A DNA stretch of 64,000 nt from Burkholderiaceae bacterium (GCA_030157545.1 JAOAUN010000080.1:1-64000), one strand, 5' to 3'. Positions 36,627-45,902 are shown, numbered from the stretch's first letter. The notes: a model not told the origin generated them from the letters alone. Made by a program: numbers and translations.

Positions 36627-38054
36627 TCAGTTAAAACGAACGTAATCGAAATCGACTGGCTGGCGGTTAATGCCAACCGGCGGCGGTGCAATCCAGTTCG
36701 CCATCTTACCCGGCTCGATCACGCGGCCCATCAGTGACGCAACATAGGCGCGATCTTCTTCAGACGGCAACCAGTTGTTCACATTGGCAGCCCACTCGGC
36801 TTCTGACAGCAGCTGGCCATCCGGCGACACCTTGATACCGGCGAAGGTGCCGATATGACGGTTGAATGCCTTGTGCGGTGCCGACAGGCGGAACGACAGA
36901 CCTGCCTTTTCGATCACGCGATTCCAGCGGCCGATGCCGGCGATAGAGTCGCGGATGTAATCGTCGCGCAGCACTTCATTGAGCGAATTCAGCATCGGCA
37001 CTTCACGTTCGACCAGCTGGCCGTTCGACACTTCAAGAATCTTGTAGTGATCGTTCTTGAGCACGTGGTCGTCAGTGCGCTTGGTTTCTTCGTAACGGCC
37101 TTTCAGACCGGCACTGTAAAACAGCGCCGCATTCGAAGACTGGTCAGCACCGAACAGATCGATGGTGACACTGAAATGGAAATTCAGGTAACGCTGAATG
37201 GTCGGCAGGTCAATCACGCCTTTGGCGCGCACTTGCGCAGGATCTTCGATACCGTACTGCTTCATGATCTCGCAGGTGCGCTGGATGGTGCGCGAGATTC
37301 CGGACTCGCCGACGAACATGTGATGCGCTTCTTCGGTCAGCATGAAACGGCAGGTACGCGACAGCGGATCAAAGCCGGATTCAGCCAATGCATTGAGCTG
37401 GAACTTGCCGTCACGGTCGGTGAAGTACGTAAACATGTAGAAGGCCAGCCAGTCCGGCGTCTCTTCATTGAAGGCTTCCAGAATGCGCGGCTTGTCGGCA
37501 TCGCCTGAATTACGCTGCAACAGCGCTTCCGCTTCTTCGCGTCCGTCACGGCCAAAGTGTTTGTGCAGCAGATAGACCATTGCCCACAGGTGACGGCCCT
37601 CTTCCACATTGATCTGGAACAGATTGCGCAAGTCATATTGCGAAGGCGCAGTCAGACCCAGATGACGCTGCTGCTCGACCGATGCCGGCTCGGTGTCACC
37701 CTGCGTAACAATGATGCGGCGCAGGTTGGCGCGGTGTTCGCCAGGCACGTCCTGCCAAGCGTCCATACCCTTGTTTTCGCCGAAATTCACCTTGCGGTTC
37801 TCATCTTGCTGCGTGAGGAAAATGCCCCAGCGGTAGTCAGGCATCTTCACGTGACCAAACTGCGCCCAGCCTTCAGGCGTCGTGTTGACCGCAGTACGCA
37901 GGTAGACATCGTAGCCTTGCGATTCGTCCGGACCCATGTCTTTCCACCAGTTCAGGTAGTTGGGCTGCCAGTGCTCAAGCGCGCGTTGCAGTGCACGGTC
38001 TTCTGACAGATTGACGTTGTTAGGTATTTTATCGTTGTAGTTAATCGAGCTCAC
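36627..38054 (-). CDS. boxB: Benzoyl-CoA 2,3-epoxidase oxygenase subunit BoxB
   Basis: BoxB is the class I di-iron oxygenase that epoxidises the ring of benzoyl-CoA with O2. The 475-residue protein has the expected carboxylate and histidine ligand regions, [19 protein letters not shown] near residue 150 and [14 protein letters not shown] near 236, each giving E-x-x-H-type iron ligands. It opens [17 protein letters not shown] and ends [12 protein letters not shown], both typical of BoxB. It is the middle gene of boxC-boxB-boxA and depends on BoxA for electrons. The epoxide product is the substrate of BoxC. Confidence 0.96.
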   Translation of the reverse strand: MSSINYNDKIPNNVNLSEDRALQRALEHWQPNYLNWWKDMGPDESQGYDVYLRTAVNTTPEGWAQFGHVKMPDYRWGIFLTQQDENRKVNFGENKGMDAWQDVPGEHRANLRRIIVTQGDTEPASVEQQRHLGLTAPSQYDLRNLFQINVEEGRHLWAMVYLLHKHFGRDGREEAEALLQRNSGDADKPRILEAFNEETPDWLAFYMFTYFTDRDGKFQLNALAESGFDPLSRTCRFMLTEEAHHMFVGESGISRTIQRTCEIMKQYGIEDPAQVRAKGVIDLPTIQRYLNFHFSVTIDLFGADQSSNAALFYSAGLKGRYEETKRTDDHVLKNDHYKILEVSNGQLVEREVPMLNSLNEVLRDDYIRDSIAGIGRWNRVIEKAGLSFRLSAPHKAFNRHIGTFAGIKVSPDGQLLSEAEWAANVNNWLPSEEDRAYVASLMGRVIEPGKMANWIAPPPVGINRQPVDFDYVRFN

Positions 38055-38131
38055 AATGCGTCCCTTAGTAAAATTAAAGTGGAGTTGGAGAAAAATTTAT
38101 TTTTAAAATTTAAACGTAAAAAACAACAATC

Positions 38132-39790
38132 TTAAACACGGCCGAAATCAAATTTTGCTTTGTTGCCACTGCCGTAAACTTTCAATGCGCCAGCTTCACC
38201 GACTGCATTCGGGCGAATGAAAATCCAGTTCTGCCACGCAGACAGACGACCAAAAATACGGGTTGCCATGTTTTCTTTGCCATTGAAGCGCAGGTTCGCT
38301 TCGAGACCAGTCAAGGCATCTGGCGACATGCTCGCACGCTCTTCCAGCATCATGCGGATCTCATCGGCCCAGTCGATATCGTCTGGCGCGGCAGTAACCA
38401 GACCCAGCGCCATCGCGGCATCGGCATCGAGTGGCTGTCCCAGCGCGGCCTTGACGGCGGCAAGCTGTTTTTCATCTTCGTAAAAGCGACGTGCCAGACG
38501 CGTCTGCCCCGTAATCATTGGCAGCGCGCCAAAGTTCATCACCGACAGCGTGATGTTTGGCGCCTGCTCCGGCGTATCCGGCAGTGCCAGCATGTAAGTA
38601 CGGTCGGCTGCGAAAGCGAGCTCCGCCATGGTGCCGGCAAAACAAGATCCTTCATCAACCAGTGCAAACAGACTGCGCGAAGACACGTCAATGCGCGCCA
38701 GCGTGCGGCGCAGCATGCCTATGGTTTCACGCACCAGCCAGTGTGACTGGTTTGCATGCATCGTTGCATCAGAATCCAGCACCGCTTGCGCATCGCCAGC
38801 GGTCTTCAACAGCCAGGTGCCGATCTCGGTTTCGTTGGTGCGCAGATGCAGGATCGCGTCATCGAGCTCGCGCACCATCTGCAGCGGCCACCAATTGATA
38901 CCAGCCGCTTGAATGCCGGCGATATCGGTTGGCTGCGGGCTGTTAGGCGCCAGCACGGTGATAGTTGCATTCCGCGCTTTGCGGTCGAACACGACCGAGA
39001 CGAACTCATAGTCCAGCGAATCATCTGCATGTTTGCGCTTCAGCGGTGACAGCTTGACGCCTTTGCCATCTGCTGGCCGGTCGCTGCCGGCAGCCAGTGC
39101 CAGCGCGCGGTCTTGCACGACTTGCTGGAACACGGCCGGCTTGGCCACTTCATCAACCAGTTTCCATTCTTTGGCGCGCTCGCCGCGAATGCCTTCAGAG
39201 GTAGTGCAGAAAATATCGGCGTGGTCGTGACGTACTTTGCGCTTGTCTGTCAGACGGGTCAGGCCACCGGTACCCGGCAACACACCCAGCAACGGCACTT
39301 CAGGCAGGCTGACTGACGAAGAACGATCGTCCACCAAAATGATTTCATCGCAAGCCGCCGCCAGTTCATAACCACCGCCGGCGCAAGCGCCATTCACCGC
39401 AGCAATGAATTTCAGGCCTGAATGCGCGCTCGAATCTTCGAGGCCGTTACGGGTCTCGTTAGTGAATTTACAGAAATTGACTTTCCACGCATGGGTAGAT
39501 TTACCCAACATGAAAATATTGGCGCCGGAACAGAAAATGCGGTCGCGGCTACTGGTCAGCACGACAGTGCGGACTTCAGGATGCTCGAAGCGAATGCGCT
39601 GCACGGCATCATTCAATTCGATATCGACACCGAGGTCATAGGAATTGAGCTTGAGCTTGTAGCCCTCTTTGAGGCCGCCGTCTTCATCAACCTTCATGGT
39701 CAGCGTGGCGACAGGACCAGCAGTCGTCAGCGTCCAGTGACGGTATTGTTCTGGTGAAGTTTCGTAATTGACGATGAAGGGGGTAGACAT
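38132..39790 (-). CDS. boxC: 2,3-epoxybenzoyl-CoA dihydrolase BoxC
   Basis: BoxC opens 2,3-epoxybenzoyl-CoA hydrolytically to 3,4-dehydroadipyl-CoA semialdehyde and formate. From the ATG ending at 39790 (MSTPFIVNYETSPEQYRHW) it is 552 residues. The N-terminal half has the enoyl-CoA hydratase (crotonase) oxyanion-hole region with FCSGANIFMLGKSTHAWK near 110 and AAVNGACAGGGYELAAACD near 150, and a second crotonase-like half follows, the usual double-size BoxC. Upstream extension of the frame runs into the operator region and is not used. It is the first gene after boxR on this strand. Confidence 0.95.
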   Translation of the reverse strand: MSTPFIVNYETSPEQYRHWTLTTAGPVATLTMKVDEDGGLKEGYKLKLNSYDLGVDIELNDAVQRIRFEHPEVRTVVLTSSRDRIFCSGANIFMLGKSTHAWKVNFCKFTNETRNGLEDSSAHSGLKFIAAVNGACAGGGYELAAACDEIILVDDRSSSVSLPEVPLLGVLPGTGGLTRLTDKRKVRHDHADIFCTTSEGIRGERAKEWKLVDEVAKPAVFQQVVQDRALALAAGSDRPADGKGVKLSPLKRKHADDSLDYEFVSVVFDRKARNATITVLAPNSPQPTDIAGIQAAGINWWPLQMVRELDDAILHLRTNETEIGTWLLKTAGDAQAVLDSDATMHANQSHWLVRETIGMLRRTLARIDVSSRSLFALVDEGSCFAGTMAELAFAADRTYMLALPDTPEQAPNITLSVMNFGALPMITGQTRLARRFYEDEKQLAAVKAALGQPLDADAAMALGLVTAAPDDIDWADEIRMMLEERASMSPDALTGLEANLRFNGKENMATRIFGRLSAWQNWIFIRPNAVGEAGALKVYGSGNKAKFDFGRV

Positions 39791-39803
39791 TGGCGCTCCT
39801 GAT

Positions 39804-39847
39804 TGCAATATGGTGCATTGATTTAATGACGTACGCACTATATTGCA
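39804..39847. promoter_or_regulatory. Inverted-repeat operator upstream of boxC, likely BoxR
   Basis: TGCAATATGGTGC (39804-39816) and GCACTATATTGCA (39835-39847) form an inverted repeat matching at 12 of 13 positions with an 18-base spacer. It lies right before the boxC start. TGCA-containing sites are described for the related BzdR/BoxR regulators, so this is the best operator candidate. Confidence 0.65.
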
Positions 39848-39873
39848 TAAAAGCAGAAGGGTCAATCCAGAAT

Positions 39874-40755
39874 TTATCCGGCCTGCCCGTTCCTGATCTG
39901 CTCCCGCAGCATCGCAAAAGCCGCTTCATGCGACAGTTCACTGGTATCGACGATCTTGTCGGCCTTGGAATAGAACTGCGCACGACTCTCCAGAATCCGT
40001 TTCAGGTCTTCCATTGCCTCGCGATTACCCGACATCGGACGCCTGTCACCCTGCGCCAGCACCCGCCCCATATGCTCCTCCGGCGACGCTTTCAGCCAGA
40101 CTGTATAACAATGCGACAGCAACAGATTGAAGGTCGCCGGCTCGGACACAATACCGCCAGGCGTGGCGATGACGACACGCGGATAATGCCGGATGAGCTC
40201 TTCGAGCGCTCGCTGCTCATAGCGCCGGTACGCACCCTGCCCGTAGAGTGCATGTATCTCGGCAATGCTGCAGCCCGCCAGTTGTTCTATATGCGTGGAC
40301 AGCTCTATGAAAGGCGCATTGATTTCGTCGGCCAGCAAGCGTCCAAGGCTGGACTTGCCGGCGCCACGCAACCCGATCAGGGCAATGCGCTGGCGACGCG
40401 CGGTTTCACTGACAGGTGACTCAAACAATTCACCCAGCACCGAGCGCGCGCGCGCAAGCTCTTCTTCATTGCGCCCGCGCAGGATTTCACGAATCATCAA
40501 CCAGTCCGGCGTCGACGCCGTCTCGTCGCCGGTCATCTCGGCCAGCGAACAATTCAATACACTGCACAACTGGCGCAGGAACTGCACCGACGCATTGCCG
40601 ACACCGGTTTCAACATTGGCAAGATGCCGTTCGGATACGTCGGCCAGTTGCGCTAGCGCCTTGCGGGTCAGGCCGCGACGGGCGCGCAAGAGCTTGAGAC
40701 GCTCACCCAGGGCGGTCAGGAAAGGATCTTTTTCGGCTTCGGTTGTGGCAGTCAC
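39874..40755 (-). CDS. boxR: Box pathway regulator BoxR (HTH plus shikimate-kinase-like)
   Basis: BoxR represses the aerobic benzoyl-CoA genes and is released by benzoyl-CoA. The protein has an N-terminal XRE-type helix-turn-helix (about 15-75, LTRKALAQLADVSERHLANV) and a C-terminal domain similar to shikimate kinase with P-loop IGLRGAGKSSLGRLLADE near 133, the fusion that defines BoxR/BzdR. The frame is open to an ATG at 40806, but a GTG ending at 40755 (MTATTEAEKDPFLTALGERL) fits the family start better and leaves the operator-like sequence at 40793-40805 outside the gene; this start is inferred. The product is about 293 residues. Confidence 0.93.
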   Translation of the reverse strand: MTATTEAEKDPFLTALGERLKLLRARRGLTRKALAQLADVSERHLANVETGVGNASVQFLRQLCSVLNCSLAEMTGDETASTPDWLMIREILRGRNEEELARARSVLGELFESPVSETARRQRIALIGLRGAGKSSLGRLLADEINAPFIELSTHIEQLAGCSIAEIHALYGQGAYRRYEQRALEELIRHYPRVVIATPGGIVSEPATFNLLLSHCYTVWLKASPEEHMGRVLAQGDRRPMSGNREAMEDLKRILESRAQFYSKADKIVDTSELSHEAAFAMLREQIRNGQAG

Positions 40756-40792
40756 GTTTATTCGGCAATCCTGATGAGTATTCTTGACGCAC

Positions 40793-40805
40793 GCAAGATA
40801 TTGCA
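40793..40805. promoter_or_regulatory. BoxR-like half operator at the boxR start
   Basis: GCAAGATATTGCA differs from the right arm of the boxC operator (GCACTATATTGCA) at only two positions. It lies between boxR and the divergent DUF4863 gene, where a shared operator would control both arms of the locus. A TGCATTATA element at 40833 might be a partner. Inference from sequence likeness only. Confidence 0.45.
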
Positions 40806-40888
40806 TTTACACTCGCATGACGATGCATTATAAGTTCAGATTCACAAAATTTCTACGCATCTCCTTATTGCACTGACCGGAGACACTA

Positions 40889-41362
40889 TTGATCCAAGAA
40901 CAATTCCAGCAACTGATTGCCGGCCTGACCGCCGAAATCGCCACGCTGCCTCTAGATAGCACCCTCGCCCACTACCTGAATAACAAACACGGTGCAAGCA
41001 GTCCGCTCTTCCAAAGCCTATTCGCAGCCTGCCAGGCAGGTATTAAAGACGGCTGGATGTGCAAACATGAAGGCGGCGGCATTCGTTACGGCCGCGTGAT
41101 CAAGGCCACCGATGCTACCCATGGCTTTTCTGTCGATGTCGTCGACATGAACAACATCGCCGGCCCGCATCACGTGCATCCTGAAGGCGAAATCGATTTG
41201 ATCATGCCACTGACCGACGGAGCGCAGTTCGACGGCCACCCTGCCGGCTGGTGTGTCTACGGCCCCGGCAGTGCGCATGCGCCTACAGTCACAGCCGGGC
41301 GTGCGCTGGTGCTTTATCTGTTGCCACAAGGCGCTATCCAATTCACTGCAGCAGCGAAGTAA
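40889..41362 (+). CDS. DUF4863 family protein of the benzoate locus
   Basis: This 157-residue protein starts at a TTG (40889) with GGAGA a few bases upstream; no ATG fits. It is soluble and has a cupin-like metal-binding look in the block GPHHVHPEGEIDLIMPL near 92-108, followed by PAGWCVYGPGSAHAPTV near 115. The family (DUF4863) includes, as far as I recall, the 4-hydroxylaminobenzoate lyase PnbB, but its members also occur in box clusters with no nitrobenzoate genes. It is the first gene of the plus-strand arm, 78 bases before boxD. The role is unknown; a helper in benzoate or substituted benzoate metabolism is plausible. Confidence 0.75.
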   Translation: MIQEQFQQLIAGLTAEIATLPLDSTLAHYLNNKHGASSPLFQSLFAACQAGIKDGWMCKHEGGGIRYGRVIKATDATHGFSVDVVDMNNIAGPHHVHPEGEIDLIMPLTDGAQFDGHPAGWCVYGPGSAHAPTVTAGRALVLYLLPQGAIQFTAAAK

Positions 41363-41370
41363 TCAGCTAA

Positions 41371-41414
41371 CCAAGCTGCAAGCTAAGCTGCTACCCAAGC
41401 TGCAACCTAAGCTG
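41371..41414. repeat. Short direct repeat before boxD
   Basis: A 20-bp unit (CCAAGCTGCAAGCTAAGCTG) occurs twice at a 24-bp period with a single mismatch, between the DUF4863 stop and the boxD start. It is itself built of AAGCTG words, so replication slippage may have created it. Confidence 0.7.
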
Positions 41415-41439
41415 AACCAACTTTTTTGATCGGCCTGAT

Positions 41440-43008
41440 ATGACTACCTTTCTGAATAACCATTTAAGCGGCCAGTGGCAATCCGGCGCGCAAGCTGTGC
41501 ACAAGTTGCTCGACCCCGTCACCGGCGAAGAACTCGCAGCCACCGGCGGCGCAGCTGAAGGACTAAAGGAGGGCTTTGCGTTTGCCCGCAACGAAGGCGC
41601 GCGCGCCTTGCAAGCCATGACCTACGGGCAGCGTGCCGCCATGCTGGCCGAAGCAGTTAAAGTCATGCAAGCCAAACGCGACGACTACTACGCTATCTCG
41701 CTGGCCAATTCCGGCACGACCAAAGCTGACTCCGGTGTTGACGTCGACGGCGGCATATTCACGCTCGGCTATTACGCCAAGCTCGGCGCTGCCTACGGCG
41801 ACGCGCGCATGCTGACCGATGGCGCCGCAGCCGTGATGTCGAAAGACCAGCTATTCCAGTCGCAGCACATCATGGTGCCGGTCAAGGGACTGGCGCTGTT
41901 CATCAACGCATTCAATTTCCCCAGCTGGGGCTTGTGGGAAAAAGCCGCACCGGCTTTGCTGTCAGGCGTGCCTGTCGTCATCAAGCCCGGCACAGTCACC
42001 GCGTGGCTCACGCATCGCATGGTGTCCGATGTGATAGCTGCCGGCATCTTGCCGCCGGGCGCGTTATCGATAGTTTGCGGCAGCTCTGCCGGCCTGCTCG
42101 ATGCGCTCACCCCATTCGATGTGATGTCCTTTACCGGCTCGGCCGATACCGCTGCAACTATCCGTAGCCACCCTGCCATCGCGCGCGACTCCGTGCGCGT
42201 CAACATCGAAGCCGATAGCCTGAACTCCACTATCCTGGGTGAAGATGCCGCACCAGGCAGCGCCGCATTTGATTTGTTCGTCGACAATCTGGTGCGCGAT
42301 ATGACCATCAAGAGCGGACAACGCTGCACCGCACCGCGCCGCGCGCTGGTGCCCAAACAACTGTTTCACGCCGTGGCAGAAGCTGCCGCCGGCAAGCTTG
42401 CCGCGATCCGCGTCGGCAATCCGCGCAATGCCGACGTCAATATGGGCTCACTAGTCAGCCGTGCACAATTCGACAGCGTGCAGGAAGGCCTGGCGCTGCT
42501 GAAAACCGAAGGCAGCCTGCTGTTTGACGGCAGCGCCCAGCCGCTGCTGGATGCAGACGAGCGTTCGGCCTGCGTCGCGCCTACCCTGCTCGGCGTTCGT
42601 GATGCAGACAGCGCCGCGCTGGTGCATCGTCATGAAGTGTTCGGTCCGGTCTCTTCCCTGATGGGCTACCGCGACACCGCGCATGCGATTGCACTCGCGC
42701 ACCGCGGTGAAGGCTCGCTGGTGGCATCCGTTTACAGTGACGACCCTGCATTGCAAGCACATGCTGCGCGTGAACTCGCTGCGTCACATGGCCGCGTGCA
42801 TCTGGTCAGCGCCGATGTGGGCAAGACTCACACCGGCCACGGCAATGTGATGCCGGCGTCGGTTCATGGCGGCCCTGGTCGCGCCGGTGGCGGCGAAGAA
42901 CTTGGTGGTATGCGCGCGCTCGGTTTTTATCACCGCCGCAGCGCGGTTCAAGGTTCATCTGTGGCATTGGCAGAATTGGCAAAAGACAGCGGCGCTTACA
43001 AGATTTAA
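41440..43008 (+). CDS. boxD: 3,4-dehydroadipyl-CoA semialdehyde dehydrogenase
   Basis: BoxD oxidises 3,4-dehydroadipyl-CoA semialdehyde, the BoxC product, to the acid with NADP+. The 522-residue protein is an aldehyde dehydrogenase of the PaaN-like branch: FINAFNFPSWGLWEKAAPAL near 155, VVIKPGTVTAW with the cofactor lysine near 180, MSFTGSADTA near 230, and the active-site region KSGQRCTAPRRALVP near 290 with the catalytic cysteine. The box context separates it from true PaaN, which has an extra hydratase domain that is absent here. It is followed after 66 bases by bclA. Confidence 0.9.
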   Translation: MTTFLNNHLSGQWQSGAQAVHKLLDPVTGEELAATGGAAEGLKEGFAFARNEGARALQAMTYGQRAAMLAEAVKVMQAKRDDYYAISLANSGTTKADSGVDVDGGIFTLGYYAKLGAAYGDARMLTDGAAAVMSKDQLFQSQHIMVPVKGLALFINAFNFPSWGLWEKAAPALLSGVPVVIKPGTVTAWLTHRMVSDVIAAGILPPGALSIVCGSSAGLLDALTPFDVMSFTGSADTAATIRSHPAIARDSVRVNIEADSLNSTILGEDAAPGSAAFDLFVDNLVRDMTIKSGQRCTAPRRALVPKQLFHAVAEAAAGKLAAIRVGNPRNADVNMGSLVSRAQFDSVQEGLALLKTEGSLLFDGSAQPLLDADERSACVAPTLLGVRDADSAALVHRHEVFGPVSSLMGYRDTAHAIALAHRGEGSLVASVYSDDPALQAHAARELAASHGRVHLVSADVGKTHTGHGNVMPASVHGGPGRAGGGEELGGMRALGFYHRRSAVQGSSVALAELAKDSGAYKI

Positions 43009-43023
43009 AAAATTAATAAAAAA

Positions 43024-43056
43024 GTGGCAGCTACCAAAATAAAATCAAGCTGCCAC
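43024..43056 (+). promoter_or_regulatory. Hairpin in the boxD-bclA gap
   Basis: GTGGCAGCT (43024-43032) and AGCTGCCAC (43048-43056) form a perfect 9-bp stem with a 15-base A-rich loop. There is no T tract after it, so it is probably an mRNA stability or processing structure rather than a terminator. Confidence 0.5.
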
Positions 43057-43074
43057 GGCATAAGGGAGACGAGA

Positions 43075-44643
43075 ATGCACACAGAGCACGGCGCGCTGCC
43101 GGAGCGCTTTAATTTTGCGCGCCATATTCTGGCGCTGAACCAGACAAGAAAAAACAAACTTGCCTACCGCGACGATCAGCATGATCTGAGCTACGGCGAA
43201 CTCGACGAACGCGTGCGACGCTTCGCAGCGGGTCTGTTGCAGCAAGGTGTGCAGCCGGAGCAGCGTGTGTTGCTGGTCATGCTCGACACCATCGACATGC
43301 CCGTCGCCTTTCTCGGCGCGCTGTTCGCCGGCGTGGTGCCAGTGCCAGTCAATACGCTGCTACCTGCGGATAACTACGCGTACATGCTCAAGCACAGCGA
43401 CGCCAGGCTCGTCATTGCCTCCGATGCCTTGCTGCCGGTCGTGCAGCAGGCACTGACCGTGTCCGGTCGCAAGTTGCCATTGTTCGTCTCCGGCCAGCCA
43501 GTTGCCGGCGCTGCCGCATTTGATGATCTGCTCGCAGACTCGCCACTGGCTGCTGACGGCAATGCGGACACGCATGCTGATCATTTCGCTTTCTGGCTCT
43601 ATTCCAGCGGATCTACCGGCCAACCGAAAGGCACGGTGCATTCGCATGCCAACCTGTACTGGACCGCCGAGTTGTATGGCAAACCGGTGCTTGGGATGCG
43701 CGAAGAAGATGTCGTTTTCTCTGCCGCCAAACTATTCTTTGCCTACGGGCTGGGCAATGGCCTGACCTTCCCGCTGTCGGTCGGCGCCACCACCATCTTG
43801 ATGGCAGAACGTCCGACGCCGGCCGCCGTGTTTGCACGCCTGACACAACAGCGCGCCACGCTTTTTTGCGGCGTACCGACTTTGTATGTCGGCATGCTGG
43901 CCTCTGCCGACTTGCCGCCACGCGACAAGGTCGCATTGCGCATCTGCGCATCGGCTGGTGAATCATTGCCGCGCGAAATCGGCGAGAAATTCAGCGCACA
44001 CTTTGGCTGCGATATTCTCGACGGGCTGGGCTCGACCGAGATGCTGCACATCTTTTTGTCGAACCGTGCCGATGACTTGCGCTATGGCTCTACTGGCAAA
44101 CCGGTGCCCGGTTACCAGGTCGCATTGCGTGATGAATCTGGTGCGCCGGTCGCACCAGATGAAGTCGGTGACCTCTACATTCAAGGACCGAGTGCAGCGC
44201 TGCTGTACTGGGGTAACCGTGAAAAAACGCAGGCTACCTTTCAGGGCACATGGGTCAAGAGCGGTGACAAATATCTGCTTGATGCCGATGGCTACTATCA
44301 CTATGCAGGTCGCAGTGATGACATGCTCAAAGTCAGCGGCCAGTATGTATCGCCGATCGAAGTGGAATCCGCTCTCATGGGCCATGCAGCCGTGCTCGAA
44401 TGCGCGGTGGTGGGCAAGCCCGACGACACGGGCCTGATAAAGACGGTGGCCTATGTCGTGCTGCGCGATGCCGCCCAGGCTGGCGCAACAATGGAAGCCG
44501 ACTTGAAAGCCTTTGTCAAAACGCGACTGACTCCGCACAAATATCCGCGTGAAATTATTTTTGTCGCTGACTTGCCCAAGACAGCCACTGGAAAAATCCA
44601 GCGCTTCAAATTGCGCGAACTCGCTGCACCGCATGCACACTGA
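43075..44643 (+). CDS. bclA: Benzoate-CoA ligase
   Basis: BclA activates benzoate with ATP and CoA to benzoyl-CoA, the entry step of the box pathway. From the ATG at 43075 (AGGGAG upstream, MHTEHGALPERFNFARH) the protein is 522 residues, the normal size for benzoate-CoA ligases. The AMP-binding signature FWLYSSGSTGQPKGTVHSH is near 168-186, GSTEMLHIFLSN near 322, and the catalytic lysine motif PKTATGKIQRFKLRE is near the end. Its last 11 bases overlap the start of the hydrolase gene. Neighbouring box genes fix the substrate assignment, though related aromatic acids may be used. Confidence 0.93.
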   Translation: MHTEHGALPERFNFARHILALNQTRKNKLAYRDDQHDLSYGELDERVRRFAAGLLQQGVQPEQRVLLVMLDTIDMPVAFLGALFAGVVPVPVNTLLPADNYAYMLKHSDARLVIASDALLPVVQQALTVSGRKLPLFVSGQPVAGAAAFDDLLADSPLAADGNADTHADHFAFWLYSSGSTGQPKGTVHSHANLYWTAELYGKPVLGMREEDVVFSAAKLFFAYGLGNGLTFPLSVGATTILMAERPTPAAVFARLTQQRATLFCGVPTLYVGMLASADLPPRDKVALRICASAGESLPREIGEKFSAHFGCDILDGLGSTEMLHIFLSNRADDLRYGSTGKPVPGYQVALRDESGAPVAPDEVGDLYIQGPSAALLYWGNREKTQATFQGTWVKSGDKYLLDADGYYHYAGRSDDMLKVSGQYVSPIEVESALMGHAAVLECAVVGKPDDTGLIKTVAYVVLRDAAQAGATMEADLKAFVKTRLTPHKYPREIIFVADLPKTATGKIQRFKLRELAAPHAH

Positions 44644-45415
44644 AATCGAGATTGATGTACAAGGCCGCACGCTACAGCTGGAAATAGCGTGGGTCGGCAA
44701 TCAGGAACCGACAGCGCCGGTCATGGTGTTTCTGCATGAAGGACTAGGATCGGTCGCGATGTGGAAAGACTTCCCGGACACACTATGTCGCACACTGAAC
44801 ATGCGCGGCCTGGTTTACTCACGGCCCGGCTATGGCGCCTCCACGCCGCGCGCGGCAGATGAGCAGTGGAAGGTGGACTTCATGCACCGCCAGGCACAGG
44901 AAATTTTGCCGGCGCTGCTCAGCAAACTCAACATACAAAACCCCTGGCTGTTCGGACACAGCGATGGCGGCTCGATCGCGCTACTGTTTGCTGCGCACTT
45001 CCCCACCGTGCCAAGTGGCGTCATTGCGGTGGCACCGCACATCATGGTTGAAGACATCAGCATTGACAGCATACGCGTGGCACGCGAAGCCTATTTGCAG
45101 CACAAGTTACGTGAGCGGCTGGCGCGCTACCATCGCAATGTGGACTCAGCTTTTTTTGGCTGGAACGATATCTGGCTCTCGGCCGCTTTCCGGAACTGGA
45201 ATATAGCAGCAGAAATCGCCGCTATCCGCTGCCCGCTGCTGGCGATTCAGGGCGCAGAGGATGAGTACGGCAGCCTGCAACAAATATTCGGCATACGCGA
45301 CAAGGTGCCGGCAACGCAAGTGGTCGTGCTACCGGCTTGCGGACACTCGCCGCAGCGCGACCAGCCGGAAAAATTATCCGCAGCGGTTCAGCAATTCATG
45401 GCCCAAGTTTCGTAA
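44633..45415 (+). CDS. Alpha/beta hydrolase of the benzoate locus
   Basis: This 260-residue alpha/beta hydrolase starts at 44633, overlapping the bclA end by 11 bases, which shows translational coupling. The nucleophile elbow is GHSDGGS near residue 104, an aspartate-containing variant of G-x-S-x-G. VFLHEGLGSVAMW near 31 forms the oxyanion region, GAEDEYG near 208 is the likely acid, and CGHSPQRDQP near 241 holds the catalytic histidine. Similar hydrolases recur in box clusters; a proposed role is hydrolysing a CoA thioester or lactone dead-end product. That role is inference; the substrate is not visible. Confidence 0.82.
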   Translation: MHTEIEIDVQGRTLQLEIAWVGNQEPTAPVMVFLHEGLGSVAMWKDFPDTLCRTLNMRGLVYSRPGYGASTPRAADEQWKVDFMHRQAQEILPALLSKLNIQNPWLFGHSDGGSIALLFAAHFPTVPSGVIAVAPHIMVEDISIDSIRVAREAYLQHKLRERLARYHRNVDSAFFGWNDIWLSAAFRNWNIAAEIAAIRCPLLAIQGAEDEYGSLQQIFGIRDKVPATQVVVLPACGHSPQRDQPEKLSAAVQQFMAQVS

Positions 45416-45443
45416 AATAAGGTCAAACAAAGACTCAGCGACC

Positions 45444-45902
45444 ATGAATCCTCATTTCCTCAACAAACGTCTGTCGCATCAGCTTGCTTTCGCCGGCCTG
45501 ATTCCTTTTTTTCTAATGATGCTCGGCACATGGTTGGCCGACCCGTCCTGGATGGACGATTTCATTCGCGGCCAACTCGCGTATGCGATCGTGATTTTGT
45601 CTTTTCTGGGTGGCGTGCACTGGGGCGCAGCCATGCTATGTCAGGGTCTTTCGCTGACTGATACCAAAAAGGCGCTATTGTGGGGAGTCACGCCCTCAAT
45701 CATCGCGTGGAGCGCAACCTTGTTTGGCGGATTTGGATTTGCAGTCCTGATGGCCGGCTTCATCGCGGCATGGCAGGTAGACAAGCGTCTGTTCGCACGC
45801 TACGGCATGCCGGGCTGGCTGATACCCTTGCGCTTGCGACTGACTGTTGCGGTCGTCTTGATGCTGGCTGCAACCGTCATTGGCGCCAATTTGCGGGGCT
45901 GA
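45444..45902 (+). CDS. DUF3429 membrane protein
   Basis: This is a 152-residue integral membrane protein of the DUF3429 family, function unknown. The ATG at 45444 begins MNPHFLNKRLSHQLAFAG. Four to five hydrophobic segments are visible (residues about 13-33, 45-65, 75-95, 97-118 and 130-150), with the family-like LSFLGGVHWGAAMLC near 53. The frame is open further upstream but that part overlaps the hydrolase gene in another phase. It follows the hydrolase by 28 bases and may be a passenger of the box operon. Confidence 0.82.
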   Translation: MNPHFLNKRLSHQLAFAGLIPFFLMMLGTWLADPSWMDDFIRGQLAYAIVILSFLGGVHWGAAMLCQGLSLTDTKKALLWGVTPSIIAWSATLFGGFGFAVLMAGFIAAWQVDKRLFARYGMPGWLIPLRLRLTVAVVLMLAATVIGANLRG

